From JAFECT01 sp964432415 (GTDB taxonomy: Bacteria; Pseudomonadota; Alphaproteobacteria; Caulobacterales; Caulobacteraceae), in assembly GCA_964432415.1 (NCBI GenBank), contig CAYSNW010000002.1:92306-156305 (forward strand): a stretch of DNA of 64,000 bases, read 5' to 3'. Shown in pieces: positions 50,616 to 59,256 of the stretch. Positions within the stretch are counted from its first letter, which is position 1. Each line of letters starts with the position of its first letter. The translations under genes were made by a program, and so were the position numbers. The notes beneath the pieces were generated by a model. That model did no database searches and was not told where the DNA came from. It saw only the letters and a list, made by a program, of their open reading frames with translations.

Positions 50616-52496
50616 CTAGACCTCAGCCTTCTCCCGGATCTGCCGGCGCCATAGCTCCGCGTATTCCCCGCCCTGCTTAACCAGGGCCACGTGGGAACCG
50701 CGCTCCACGACCTTGCCGGCCTTCAGCACCAGAATCTCGTCGGCGTCCGCCACCGTCGACAGCCGGTGGGCCACGATCAGCACCGTGCGGCCGGCGCGGG
50801 CCCTCTTCAGGGTCTCCTGGATCGCCGCCTCGGTGCGGCCGTCGAGCGCGCTGGTGGCCTCGTCCAGGATCAGAAGGCGCGGATCGGCCAGGAGGGCGCG
50901 GGCGAGGCCCACGCGCTGGCGTTCGCCGCCAGAGAGCTTCAGACCCCGCTCGCCCACCCGCGTCTCCAGACCCTCGGGGAGGCCCCTCACGAACTCCGCC
51001 AGTTCCGCGGCCTCGAGCGCGCCCCAGATCGAGACCTCGTCCGCTTCGGGACGGGCGAAGGCGACGTTGCGGCGCAGGGTGTCGTTGAACAGGGCCACGT
51101 CCTGGGGCACCAGCGCCACGGCGTGGCGCAGCGAGGCCTGGCGGACCTGCTTCAGGTCGATGCCGTCGAGCAGCACCCTGCCCTCCTGCGGATCGATCAG
51201 GCGAAGCGCCAGTCGCACCAGGGTCGTCTTGCCGGCGCCCGAGGGGCCGACCACCGCGACGGTGCGGCCGGGCGCGGCGGTGAAGCTCAATCCGTCCAGT
51301 CCCGCCAGGCGCTCGCCGTGCCGGAAGCCCACAGCCTCGAACACCAGCTCCGCCCCGCGCGCGTCCGCCGGGGGCAGATCGACGGCGTCGGGCGCATCCG
51401 CGACGTCCGGATTCTGGCGGGTCAGAACGTCCATCGCCTCCATATCGATCAGCGCCTGGCGGATCTGGCGGTAGGCGAAGCCCAAGATGTTGAGCGGCTG
51501 ATACAGCGACATCAGCATCAGCACGACGGCGGTGACGTCGCCCGGTCCCATCTTGCCGGCCATGACCTGCATGCCGGCCAGGGTCGCCATGACGGCCAGA
51601 CCCAGGCTCATCACCAGGGCCTGGACGGTGTTGAGCAGGGAGAGGGAGGTCGTCGACTTGATCGAGGCCGTGGCATAGGCCTTCAGCGCCACGTCGTAGT
51701 CGTCCACCGCCCGGCGCTCGGCGCCGAAGGACTTCACCGTTTCGTAGTTCATCAGGGCGTCGACGGCACGGCCGGCGGCGTCGTTGTCTGCCTCGTTCAG
51801 CTCGCGCCGGTGGTGGATGCGCCAATCCGAGATCGCGAAGGTCAGGCCGCCATAGGCCACGATGGTGACCACCGCAGTGAGCGCGAAACGCCAGTCGTAG
51901 CGGCCCCAGAGCACGCTGGCGGCCAGCAGCAGCTCAAGCGCGGTCGGCGCCAGGTTGAAGATCAGCACGCTCATCAGGAAGTCGACCGCGCGCGAGCCCC
52001 GGTCGATAGTGCGCGACAGGGAGCCGGTGCGCTTGGTCTGATGGAAGTCCAGCGACAGGGACAGGGCGTGGGCGAAGGCCTCGGCGGCTGCGCGGCGCTG
52101 GGCGGCAGTGGAGACCGGCTCGAAGATCGCGTCGCGCATCTGGGGCGCGGCGGAGGCAAAGAAGCGGATCGCCGCCCAGCCTATGGCCAGGCCCGCAAAG
52201 GCGATGGCGGCCGAGGCGGCGACGCCTTGCCCGGCCAGGCGGTGGGCGACGGCGAAATTGATCGCGGCGCCCATCAGCAGGGGCGCGATAACGCCCAGCC
52301 CCTTGCCCGCGGCGGTGAGGAACAGCGCCAGGGACAGGCGCCAGCCCAGGCCTGGCGCCTGGGAGCGCAGGACCAGCCGCGCCAGGTCGGCCATGGCCTT
52401 CAGGAACGGGGGCTCACGCTCCCCCGCCGCCTCTCCGGAAGACAGGCGCACGCGGCCGCGCGAAGCGGCGGCGGCCTTTGCCCTGGCGCCGCTCAC
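50616..52496 (-). CDS. Atm1-type ABC exporter (fused permease-ATPase)
   Basis: The product is 626 aa. Six helices (about 50-350) form the type-1 exporter domain, followed by an ATPase with Walker A VGPSGAGKTT, Q-loop LVPQDVALFNDTLRRNVAF, signature LKLSGGERQRVGLARAL, Walker B LLILDEATSALD and switch His in VAHRLST. The similarity is to the mitochondrial Atm1/HMT1 group exporting glutathione-linked sulfur or heavy metals. Its start overlaps the stop of the lipoprotein gene by four bases. Confidence 0.9.
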   Translation of the reverse strand: MSGARAKAAAASRGRVRLSSGEAAGEREPPFLKAMADLARLVLRSQAPGLGWRLSLALFLTAAGKGLGVIAPLLMGAAINFAVAHRLAGQGVAASAAIAFAGLAIGWAAIRFFASAAPQMRDAIFEPVSTAAQRRAAAEAFAHALSLSLDFHQTKRTGSLSRTIDRGSRAVDFLMSVLIFNLAPTALELLLAASVLWGRYDWRFALTAVVTIVAYGGLTFAISDWRIHHRRELNEADNDAAGRAVDALMNYETVKSFGAERRAVDDYDVALKAYATASIKSTTSLSLLNTVQALVMSLGLAVMATLAGMQVMAGKMGPGDVTAVVLMLMSLYQPLNILGFAYRQIRQALIDMEAMDVLTRQNPDVADAPDAVDLPPADARGAELVFEAVGFRHGERLAGLDGLSFTAAPGRTVAVVGPSGAGKTTLVRLALRLIDPQEGRVLLDGIDLKQVRQASLRHAVALVPQDVALFNDTLRRNVAFARPEADEVSIWGALEAAELAEFVRGLPEGLETRVGERGLKLSGGERQRVGLARALLADPRLLILDEATSALDGRTEAAIQETLKRARAGRTVLIVAHRLSTVADADEILVLKAGKVVERGSHVALVKQGGEYAELWRRQIREKAEV

Positions 52497-53323
52497 GAGC
52501 CCGGGTTTCCGACCAGCACCAGGGTGGTCTGGGCTGCCGAAGGCGTGGAGGCCGGTGTGCCGGGCGGTATCCAGGCCACGCGCCAGCCCTCGGGGCGGCG
52601 CTCGAAACTGTAGGTCTTGGCCGGCGCGGTGGCGGCGAACTCAAGGGAGCGCTGCAGACTGCGGCCGCCCGAGCTGACGCTGACGCTGTGGAGGCCCGGG
52701 CCGATACGGCTGGACAGGCCGAAGCGGGCGCCGAAGGCGCCGCGGGCGTCCGCGCGCACCGCCACGGGGCGGCCGCCATCCAGGGCGATGCTCACCTCCG
52801 CGCCGGGCGCGGCCATGCCCGCAACCGCCGCGCCGCCGGCGCCGTCGAAATCCACCGCCGCGATCAGGCCCGCCGTCGTATTGAGCGGTCGCGCGGGCGC
52901 GCCGGGACGCAGCACCACCGCGCGGGTCGGCGCGTCGGGCGGCACGAACAGCCAGCCTTCCGCCTCGACCGAGCGGCGGTCGCCCTGGGTGGACAGCCAC
53001 AGAAGCTCGGGCTCGGCGGCGCGGGGGATGGTCAGGGCGAAATGGCCGTCGTCGCCGGCGGTGGCGCCATAGGCCTTGCCCTCGGCGGTGACGGCGCGGA
53101 TGCGCGCGCCGGGTCCGGAAGCGCCGTTTATGACCGATGCGCCGTTCTGGGCGGCGGAGACGGCTGTCACGACCGGCGGCGCCAGGTAGCCGTTCTGCGC
53201 CTGGACCGGATCAGGACCGGCGCCGGTCGGATCGGAACCGCCCTTGGCGCCGCAGGCCGCGAGCAGGCCCGCCAGGGCCACGGCCGGCAGTCTCCAAATC
53301 CCAGTCGGGGTCTCTCGATGCAT
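52493..53323 (-). CDS. lipoprotein with repeated beta-rich domains, coupled to ABC exporter
   Basis: The product is 276 aa from the ATG at 53323, preceded by GGAAGGCAAG. The lipobox is LLAAC with Cys24. The mature part has Ig-like strands with repeated patterns: ASGPGARIRAVTAEGKAYGATAGDDGHFALTIP and MAAPGAEVSIALDGGRPVAVRADARGAFGARFG look like two copies of one domain. It lies 99 bases from the LOG-family gene on the other strand. A structural role at the envelope is possible. Confidence 0.7.
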   Translation of the reverse strand: MHRETPTGIWRLPAVALAGLLAACGAKGGSDPTGAGPDPVQAQNGYLAPPVVTAVSAAQNGASVINGASGPGARIRAVTAEGKAYGATAGDDGHFALTIPRAAEPELLWLSTQGDRRSVEAEGWLFVPPDAPTRAVVLRPGAPARPLNTTAGLIAAVDFDGAGGAAVAGMAAPGAEVSIALDGGRPVAVRADARGAFGARFGLSSRIGPGLHSVSVSSGGRSLQRSLEFAATAPAKTYSFERRPEGWRVAWIPPGTPASTPSAAQTTLVLVGNPGS

Positions 53324-53421
53324 CTTGCCTTCCGCGCCGGGACGTCCGACCTTCACAGAGATCGTTAGGCGACCGGGCCAGCGCAAGCGCACCCAGCCGC
53401 CTTCTTCCGGAGTTTCTACCC

Positions 53422-53988
53422 ATGCCCGCGTCCCGACGCATCGATTCTGTGTGCCTTTACTGCGGTTCGTCCGACACGACCGACCCGGACTTCATCCGGG
53501 CGGCGGCGGAATTTGGGGCGGGGCTGGCGGCTGCGGGCCAGCGCCTGGTCTATGGCGGCGGCGGCGTGGGCCTGATGGGCGCGGCGGCCAAGGCGGCGCA
53601 CGCCGCCGGCGGTCGGGTGCTGGGCGTCATGCCGGAGTTCCTTCGCAGCCGCGAACGGCTGTTCGACGACGTCGAGACCGTGGTCGTGCGCTCCATGCAC
53701 GAGCGCAAGATGCTGATGTTCGAGGAATCGGACGCGTTTGCGGTCATGCCCGGCGGCATCGGCACCCTGGAGGAGATTGTCGAGTTGCTTTCCTGGAAGC
53801 GGCTGTCCCTGCACGACAAGCCGATCGTGTTCCTGAACCTGAAGGGGTTCTGGAACCCGTTCTACCGCCTGGTGGAGCACACGGTTGAGGCCAATCTGAC
53901 CCCGCGCGGCTTCGAGGCCTCATGGACCTCCGCCGACCGCGTCGAGGACGCCCTGGCCAGCCTGGGCAAGGCCTCGCAGGCCGCCTGA
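53422..53988 (+). CDS. LOG-family protein (cytokinin riboside 5'-monophosphate phosphoribohydrolase)
   Basis: The product is 188 aa, the normal LOG size. Motifs: YGGGGVGLMGAAAKAA (44-59), the conserved MHERKM (92-97) and the substrate motif PGGIGTLEE (110-118) with the catalytic Glu. LOG enzymes hydrolyse N6-modified AMP or AMP-like nucleotides to free base and ribose phosphate. Start at 53422 has CCGGAG upstream. It is monocistronic. Confidence 0.9.
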   Translation: MPASRRIDSVCLYCGSSDTTDPDFIRAAAEFGAGLAAAGQRLVYGGGGVGLMGAAAKAAHAAGGRVLGVMPEFLRSRERLFDDVETVVVRSMHERKMLMFEESDAFAVMPGGIGTLEEIVELLSWKRLSLHDKPIVFLNLKGFWNPFYRLVEHTVEANLTPRGFEASWTSADRVEDALASLGKASQAA

Positions 53989-54148
53989 CGCGGTCACGCG
54001 CGCTATATGAACTGTGATAACTCGGTCACGCAGGATAGTGGGTCTGGGCGCCAAGTCCGTCCTTTTTAAAAACTTGACTTGACAGTCCAGTTAAACGGCG
54101 CGATCCCTCCCGTCGCGCCGCAAGGGCGCCCATTCGGGAGACATAGTG

Positions 54149-54445
54149 ATGCGCGCTTTCCTGCTCACCCTGGCGTTCGCCGCCACCGCCGCCGGCTCCG
54201 CCCTGGCCCAGCCGACCGGCACCAGCTTGACCCTGCAGAGCGCCGGCAAGGCCCCGGCCAAGATCATCATCGACGGCGCGGTCTGGAAGTGCTCCGGCGC
54301 CCAATGCGTCGCGGTCACCTCGGGCGACGCCCAGAACCCCGTGCGCGCCTGCAAGCGCGTGGTGGCTCAGCTCGGCGCGGTCAGCACCTTCAGCTGGGAC
54401 GGCAAGGCCTTCTCGGCCGACGAACTGGCCGCCTGCAACAAGTAA
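54149..54445 (+). CDS. small secreted protein with a conserved-looking Cys pair
   Basis: The product is 98 aa; the ATG at 54149 begins a signal peptide (MRAFLLTLAFAATAAGSALAQ). The mature part has WKCSGAQCVAV, then ACKRVV and a C-terminal LAACNK, four Cys that could form two disulfides. The IIIDGAVWKCSGAQCVA segment recalls small Caulobacter proteins of the CC_3452 kind, but I am not certain. Function unknown. Confidence 0.65.
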   Translation: MRAFLLTLAFAATAAGSALAQPTGTSLTLQSAGKAPAKIIIDGAVWKCSGAQCVAVTSGDAQNPVRACKRVVAQLGAVSTFSWDGKAFSADELAACNK

Positions 54446-54615
54446 TCGTCCGGACCGGGCCGCCCGCCGGTCACGCCGGCGGCGGCCGAGTCTGCCCGGG
54501 ATCGTTGAAGTTCCGTCCCTTTACAATTCTCTCATCTTCCCAGTGCTGTAGCACCAACTCCTGCATCGTGAACGCAGATCTGTCCGCGCGCGCACGGAGT
54601 CGAATTTCCAGCGGA

Positions 54616-55962
54616 TCAGGCTGTCTGGCCGCCCAGTCGCGCCACGACCTTGTCACGGCCGATCAGCGGCAGCAGGCCCGCCATGTCCGGGCCATGCTCC
54701 TGGCCAGTGATCGCCAGGCGCAGAGGCATGAACAGGCCCTTGCCCTTGGCGCCGGTCTTTTCCTTCACCGCCTCGGCCCAGCGCGACCAGGTCGTCTCGT
54801 CGAAGCCTTCGGGCAGGAGCGCCGCAGCGGCGGCCATGAAATCCGGATCGGCGATCGAGGGCTCGATCTCGCCGCCCACCACCCGGGCCCAGGTCCTGAC
54901 CTCGGCGAACTTCTTGAGGTTGGCCCGGGCCACGGTCCAGAAGGCTGGCCCCAGATCTGCGTCCAGACCCTCCAACCGCGGCCGCGCGGTCTCGTAGTCC
55001 ATGGCGTGCAGCACCTGGGCGTTCAGCCGCTCCAGGTCGGCGGTGTCGTAACGCGCCGGCGAGCGGCCCATCTTGTCGAAGGCGAAGCTCAGGCCCAGCG
55101 CCTCAAGGGACGTCCCCGCCTCGAGCGGGTCGCTGGTGCCGATGCGCGCCAGATGGCTGACGATGGCCATGGGCTCGAAACCCTGCTCGCGCATTTCCGA
55201 AATCGACAACGATCCCAGACGCTTGGACAGGGCTTCTCCATCGGCGCCGACGAGCAGGGCCATGTGGGCGAAGCCCGGTTCCTTCGCGCCCAGCGCTTGG
55301 AATATCTCGATCTGGGCGCCGGTGTTGGTGACGTGGTCCTCGCCGCGGATGACGTGGGTGATGCCCATGTCGATGTCGTCCACGACGCTGGGCAGGGTGT
55401 AGAGGAACAGTCCGTCGGCGCGGATCAGCACGGGGTCGGACATGGAGGTGGTGTCCACCTCGCTGTCGCCGCGCACCAGGTCGGTCCACTTCACCCGACG
55501 GCCGTCGAGGCGGAAACGCCAGTGCGGTCGCCGGCCCTCGGCCTCCAGCGCCTCGCGCTCTTCCTTGGTCAACTTCAGGGCCGCGCGGTCGTAGATCGGT
55601 GGCTGGCCGCGGGAGAGCTGCACCTTGCGGCGGCGGTCGAGCTCTTCCTGGGTCTCGTAGCAGGGGTACAGACGCCCCATCGCCTTCAGTCGGTCGGCCG
55701 CGGCCTGGTAGATCGGGAAGCGCTGGGACTGGTTGTGCCGTTCGTCCCAGTTCAGGCCCAGCCACTTCAGGTCGGTCTCGATGCCGTCCTCGAAGTCCTT
55801 GGTCGAGCGCTCCAGGTCGGTGTCGTCGATACGCAGCACGAACACGCCCTGGCCGCCGGCCGCCTGGCTTTTGGCGAACAGGAAGTTGACGAGCGCAGTG
55901 CGGACATTGCCGACGTGGATGCGTCCCGTCGGCGACGGGGCGAAGCGGACCTTGATGGACAT
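54616..55962 (-). CDS. gltX: glutamyl-tRNA synthetase
   Basis: The product is 448 aa, a normal length. The class I signature appears as SPTGRIHVGNVRTAL near the start and LSKRLGS (KMSKR-type loop) near residue 240. It charges tRNA with glutamate in the cytoplasm. In alphaproteobacteria two GltX copies commonly exist, one of which also charges tRNA-Gln; sequence alone does not say which this is. A GTC codon run precedes it without a strong ribosome site. Confidence 0.95.
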   Translation of the reverse strand: MSIKVRFAPSPTGRIHVGNVRTALVNFLFAKSQAAGGQGVFVLRIDDTDLERSTKDFEDGIETDLKWLGLNWDERHNQSQRFPIYQAAADRLKAMGRLYPCYETQEELDRRRKVQLSRGQPPIYDRAALKLTKEEREALEAEGRRPHWRFRLDGRRVKWTDLVRGDSEVDTTSMSDPVLIRADGLFLYTLPSVVDDIDMGITHVIRGEDHVTNTGAQIEIFQALGAKEPGFAHMALLVGADGEALSKRLGSLSISEMREQGFEPMAIVSHLARIGTSDPLEAGTSLEALGLSFAFDKMGRSPARYDTADLERLNAQVLHAMDYETARPRLEGLDADLGPAFWTVARANLKKFAEVRTWARVVGGEIEPSIADPDFMAAAAALLPEGFDETTWSRWAEAVKEKTGAKGKGLFMPLRLAITGQEHGPDMAGLLPLIGRDKVVARLGGQTA

Positions 55963-56071
55963 GCGGATACGACCTTCGGAAGGCCGCGTAGGTCGGTCAC
56001 CCGGGCGCCGGTGTCAAGGTCGCGGGATGGCTGGCGGCCACAGACGCCGTTGCGAAGGCCGGAAAGCCAAA

Positions 56072-56096
56072 CGGCCCCGGATACCATCCGGGGCCG
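56072..56096 (-). terminator. terminator hairpin of dksA
   Basis: An 11-bp perfect stem (56072-56082 with 56086-56096, 3-base loop) lies 9 bases beyond the dksA stop on the minus strand, followed by a TTT-rich segment. It probably terminates dksA transcription. Confidence 0.75.
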
Positions 56097-56105
56097 AGAA
56101 GTTCT

Positions 56106-56537
56106 TTAGTCGTCCCTGTGGACCCGTTCGCGGCGCTCGTGCCGTTCCTGGGCTTCCAGGCTCATGGTCGCGGTAGGCCGCGCCTCGAGCCGGGCCAGGC
56201 CAATCGGTTCACCGGTCTCTTCGCAGTACCCGTAGGATCCGTCCTCGATGCGGCGAATGGCTTCGTCGATCTTGGAGATCAGCTTGCGCTGGCGGTCACG
56301 GGTCCGAAGCTCGAGCGCACGGTCGGTCTCGGACGACGCGCGGTCGACCAGGTCCGGGTGGTTTTCGGTTTCGGCTTGGAGGTTTGTCAGCGTTTCGCGC
56401 GACTCCCGCAGGATATCGTCTTTCCACGCCAACAGTTTCTTACGGAAGTACTCGAGCTGACGCTCGTTCATGAACGGCTCGCCGTCGGAAGGTCTGTACT
56501 CCTCCTCGACAACGATCACAGACGCGGCCGCCTTCAT
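56106..56537 (-). CDS. dksA: DksA, RNA polymerase-binding transcription factor
   Basis: The product is 143 aa. The coiled-coil (about 25-105) carries LVDRASSETDRALELRTRDRQRKLISKIDEAI with the tip DRASSE acidic residues, and a globular end GSYGYCEETGEPIGLARLEARPTATMSLEAQERHER. E. coli DksA has four zinc Cys here; this sequence keeps only one, as is usual in alphaproteobacteria. It acts with ppGpp to retune transcription in starvation. It lies between gltX and the flagellar genes. Confidence 0.95.
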   Translation of the reverse strand: MKAAASVIVVEEEYRPSDGEPFMNERQLEYFRKKLLAWKDDILRESRETLTNLQAETENHPDLVDRASSETDRALELRTRDRQRKLISKIDEAIRRIEDGSYGYCEETGEPIGLARLEARPTATMSLEAQERHERRERVHRDD

Positions 56538-56631
56538 TGACGCCTCACGCTAAAAAGCGCCCCCCTATAGGGCATCGGGCTTATAGACACGTCCACGATT
56601 CCCGACAACGCGGCTGAATGCCCAAGCTTCG

Positions 56632-57063
56632 TTACGCCGCAAGGCGTGACATTTCGGCCTTAGCCAGTTCCACCGCCGCACGAGATTCGATCTCGTTCAG
56701 GATGCCTTCCAGGCGAGCATCCTCGGTGCCGGAGCGTTCCTCGCGCACCGCCTGGGCCAGGCGCTGTAAGGCGGGAGCGGAAGTTTCGCCCCCCAGAAGC
56801 GCGAGTTTCACCTCATCCAGCACATCAAGCAGGCGACCGGCGCGGCGCACGGCGCGGCGCTTGCGCTCGAGCGGGCCCTCGGCCTCCTGCAGGGCCAGCA
56901 GCGCTTCCAGACCCGCCACACCGACCGGCGCGGAGGCGCGCGCCACAGTTGATGCGGGCGCCGAGGCGCCCGCCTGGCCGACGCTGAAGCCGCCCTGCCC
57001 TCCCGTGCGGCTCGCGGATTTCGCGCCCGTCGGGGACAGACCGCCTGCGGCGTTGATCTTCAT
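56632..57063 (-). CDS. fliX: flagellar assembly regulator FliX
   Basis: The product is 143 aa. The N-terminal 55 residues are Gly/Ala/Ser-rich and disordered-looking; the rest is helical (LEALLALQEAEGPLERKRRAVRRAGRLLDVLDEVKLALLGG). In Caulobacterales FliX couples flagellar basal-body assembly to the transcription factor FlbD. Identification relies on size, layout and its position divergent from flgI. A TTAAC at 57117-57121 may be half of a CtrA site for this gene. Confidence 0.85.
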   Translation of the reverse strand: MKINAAGGLSPTGAKSASRTGGQGGFSVGQAGASAPASTVARASAPVGVAGLEALLALQEAEGPLERKRRAVRRAGRLLDVLDEVKLALLGGETSAPALQRLAQAVREERSGTEDARLEGILNEIESRAAVELAKAEMSRLAA

Positions 57064-57116
57064 ACGCGTGACTCCGTCTCAGGCGCCAAGGGTCGGTCTT
57101 GCCGGTCACTGAATTC

Positions 57117-57121
57117 TTAAC
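57117..57121 (-). promoter_or_regulatory. possible CtrA half site for fliX
   Basis: TTAAC occurs 54 bases upstream of the fliX start. A second TTAA seven bases away is degenerate (TCAC or GTGA), so it is at best a half site. fliX is a CtrA-controlled class II gene in Caulobacter. Confidence 0.2.
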
Positions 57122-57208
57122 GACCGGGCAGTTTCTGCCGCCCGGCGTTTCCGCCCCGGCGATCCGAATCTTTCCGACTGATTTTGCAGGACTTTTCTCG
57201 CTCTCACC

Positions 57209-57225
57209 TTGGCATGGAAGTCGCA
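57209..57225 (+). promoter_or_regulatory. sigma-54 (-24/-12) promoter for flgI
   Basis: TTGGCAT at 57209-57215 and TCGCA at 57221-57225 give GG at 57211 and GC at 57223, the exact 12-base offset of sigma-54 promoters. Late flagellar rod and ring genes in Caulobacter use sigma-54. It predicts a transcript start near 57236 and so favours the downstream ATG at 57263. Confidence 0.5.
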
Positions 57226-57262
57226 TCGCCCCCAGCGGAACATGCTTAACGGGCCCGTCCTT

Positions 57263-58381
57263 ATGTTGCGCACCATCGCCCACGTCGCCTTGCTGTCGGT
57301 GATCTTCCTGTTCGGCTGCGATCAGGCCTATGCGGCGAGCCGCATCAAGGACATCGTCGACATCGAGGGTGTGCGGAAGAACCACCTTGTCGGATACGGC
57401 TTCGTGGTCGGCCTGAACGGCACCGGCGACACGCTCAGAAACTCCCCCATGACCAAGCAGACCATGGAGGCGATGCTCGAGCGCCTGGGCGTCAACGTGC
57501 GCGACGCCAACCTGAACACCAAGAACGTGGCCGCCGTGATGGTCACCGCCGAACTCCCCGCCTTCGCCACGGCCGGCTCCCAGATCGACGTGACCGTGTC
57601 CTCCATGGGCGACGCCAAGAGCCTGCTGGGCGGCACCCTGCTGGTCACCGACCTGCGCGGCGCGGACGGCAACACCTACGCGGTGGGCCAGGGCACGGTG
57701 CAGACCGGCTCGGTGTCCGCCTCGGGCGCCTCGGGCTCGTCGGTGATCAAGGGCGTGCCGACGTCGGGGCGGATCGCTTCTGGCGGCGTGGTCGAGCGAG
57801 AGGTCAACTTCCAGCTCGGCCAGATGAAGTTCGTGCGCCTGACCCTGAGGAACCCCGACTTCACCACCGCGCGCCGGATCGCCGACACCATCAATGCCCG
57901 CTATCCCGGCACCGCCATCGCCGAGAACCCCACGGTCGTGGCCGTGCGGCCGCCGGAGATCGGCGAGATGCGCGGCGACATCGTCAGCTTCCTGACCGCG
58001 ATCGAGCCCCTGCCCATTGAGGTCGACGCGCCCGCCAAGGTGGTCATCGACGAGGTGAACGGCGTCATCGTCATGGGCGAGAACGTGAGGGTCTCCACCG
58101 TCGCGGTGCAGCAGGGCAACCTGACCATCTCGATCCAGGAGACGCCTCAGGTCAGCCAGCCGGCGCCCTTCAGCCAGGGCCAGACCACCACGACGCCCCA
58201 GTCCAACGTCAAGGTGGACGAGGAGAAGGGCAAGAAGTTCATCGTCATGAAGGGCGGGGTCAATCTCTCCAACCTGGTCAACGGTCTGAACGCCCTGGGC
58301 GTCAGCCCGCGCGACATGATCTCGATCCTGCAGGCCATCAAGACCGCCGGCGCCCTGCAGGCCGACATTCAAGTGATGTGA
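57263..58381 (+). CDS. flgI: flagellar P-ring protein FlgI
   Basis: The product is 372 aa from the ATG at 57263. Other starts are at 57242 and 57209, but the sigma-54-type promoter would leave them almost without a leader. Signal peptide ends near QAYAAS. Family blocks: RIKDIVDIEGVRKNHLVGYGFVVGLNGTGDT, MGDAKSLLGGTLLVTDLRGADGNTYAVGQG and the C-terminal LVNGLNALGVSPRDMISILQAIKTAGALQADI. FlgI forms the periplasmic P ring around the rod. The rod-binding gene follows. Confidence 0.95.
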   Translation: MLRTIAHVALLSVIFLFGCDQAYAASRIKDIVDIEGVRKNHLVGYGFVVGLNGTGDTLRNSPMTKQTMEAMLERLGVNVRDANLNTKNVAAVMVTAELPAFATAGSQIDVTVSSMGDAKSLLGGTLLVTDLRGADGNTYAVGQGTVQTGSVSASGASGSSVIKGVPTSGRIASGGVVEREVNFQLGQMKFVRLTLRNPDFTTARRIADTINARYPGTAIAENPTVVAVRPPEIGEMRGDIVSFLTAIEPLPIEVDAPAKVVIDEVNGVIVMGENVRVSTVAVQQGNLTISIQETPQVSQPAPFSQGQTTTTPQSNVKVDEEKGKKFIVMKGGVNLSNLVNGLNALGVSPRDMISILQAIKTAGALQADIQVM

Positions 58382-58402
58382 TCTGGCAAGTGATGTGATC
58401 CG

Positions 58403-58711
58403 ATGACTGATCTGACCGCCCCGGCCGACCTGATCCGCCCCGCCGCCACGCTGCAGGCCGCGCCCCGCGGCGCCACGCCGGACAAGGTCAAGAGCGTGGC
58501 CTCCGAGTTCGAGGCCAGCCTGATCGCGGCCCTGTTGCAGCCGGTGTTCGACGCCCTGCCCACCGACGGGACCTTCGGCGGCGGCCAGGGCGAGGCCGCC
58601 TACAAGTCCTTCATGGTCGACGCCTTCGCCAAGCAGACGGTCAAGGCCGGCGGCCTGGGCCTGACCCCGGCGATCCAGCGTGAAATCCTTCGCCTGCAAG
58701 GAGCCGCCTGA
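58403..58711 (+). CDS. rod-binding/CheL-like protein (FlgJ N-terminal domain)
   Basis: The product is 102 aa, matching the N-terminal domain of FlgJ without the muramidase part: KVKSVASEFEASLIAALLQPVFDALPTDGTFGGGQGEAAYKSFMVDAFAKQTVKAGGLGLTPAI. In Caulobacterales this stand-alone protein (cheL) works in rod assembly. It lies 21 bases after flgI and its stop overlaps the next ATG as TGATG. Confidence 0.88.
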   Translation: MTDLTAPADLIRPAATLQAAPRGATPDKVKSVASEFEASLIAALLQPVFDALPTDGTFGGGQGEAAYKSFMVDAFAKQTVKAGGLGLTPAIQREILRLQGAA

Positions 58712-59151
58712 TGGCCATAGCCGCCGCCGATCCCACCGACCGCGTCGAACAGCTGATCGTGCTGACCGAGCGTCTGAACGAGCGCCTGTCCATGGAGCTG
58801 GCCGCGTTCGAGGCCAACCGGCCCCAGGACGTCACGGCAGGCATCGAGGAGACCCAGAAGCTCGCCAACCTGTATCGGCACGAGTCCGCGCGCATAAAGG
58901 CCGACCCCAGCCTGGTGGCCGGCGCGCCCCAGGCGCTGCGGCTCAAACTGGTGCAGGCGATCCAGAGCTTCGATGCGGTGATGGAGCGTCACGCGGTCGC
59001 GGTCGAGGCGGCCAAGACCATCACCGAAGGCCTGGTGCGCGCCATCGCCGGAGAGATCGCCGCCCAGCGCACCCCGGCGGCCGGTTACGGCCCCTCGGCC
59101 AAGGCCAACGCGGGCGACGCCACGGCGCTCACCCTCAATCGCCGCGCCTAG
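58711..59151 (+). CDS. small flagellar protein (FlgN-like)
   Basis: The product is 146 aa, nearly all alpha-helical with a coiled-coil tendency (VEQLIVLTERLNERLSMELAAFEANR, IKADPSLV, LVQAIQSFDAVMERHAVAV). This is the form of FlgN-type export chaperones for hook-associated proteins; in Caulobacter the gene in this position may be known as flbY, which I cannot confirm. It is coupled to the rod-binding gene, and its TAG stop is shared with a palindrome. Confidence 0.65.
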   Translation: MAIAAADPTDRVEQLIVLTERLNERLSMELAAFEANRPQDVTAGIEETQKLANLYRHESARIKADPSLVAGAPQALRLKLVQAIQSFDAVMERHAVAVEAAKTITEGLVRAIAGEIAAQRTPAAGYGPSAKANAGDATALTLNRRA

Positions 59152-59196
59152 CGCACGATGCGATCAGGTGAATCACCTGATCGTTGAATCGTGCGC
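59151..59196. repeat. nested palindromic repeat element 1 (REP-like)
   Basis: An inner perfect palindrome (arms 59161-59171 and 59173-59183, single central base) lies inside an outer pair of 9-base arms (GCGCACGAT at 59151-59159 and ATCGTGCGC at 59188-59196). The first G is the third base of the TAG stop of the preceding gene. Similar composite palindromes are common as dispersed repeats in alphaproteobacteria. Confidence 0.85.
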
Positions 59197-59210
59197 TACA
59201 TCCAAAAGTT

Positions 59211-59256
59211 AGAGCATGTCATGCAAAAGTGGGTCCACTTTTGCATGACATGCTCT
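59211..59256. repeat. 22-bp perfect inverted repeat (REP-like element 2)
   Basis: Arms of 22 bases (59211-59232 and 59235-59256) are perfect with a 2-base centre. Each arm begins AGAGCATGTCATGC and continues AAAAGTGG. The element ends inside the stop codon of the minus-strand ParA-like gene (59255-59257). It probably forms a strong hairpin in RNA or cruciform in DNA and may act as a bidirectional terminator. Confidence 0.92.
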
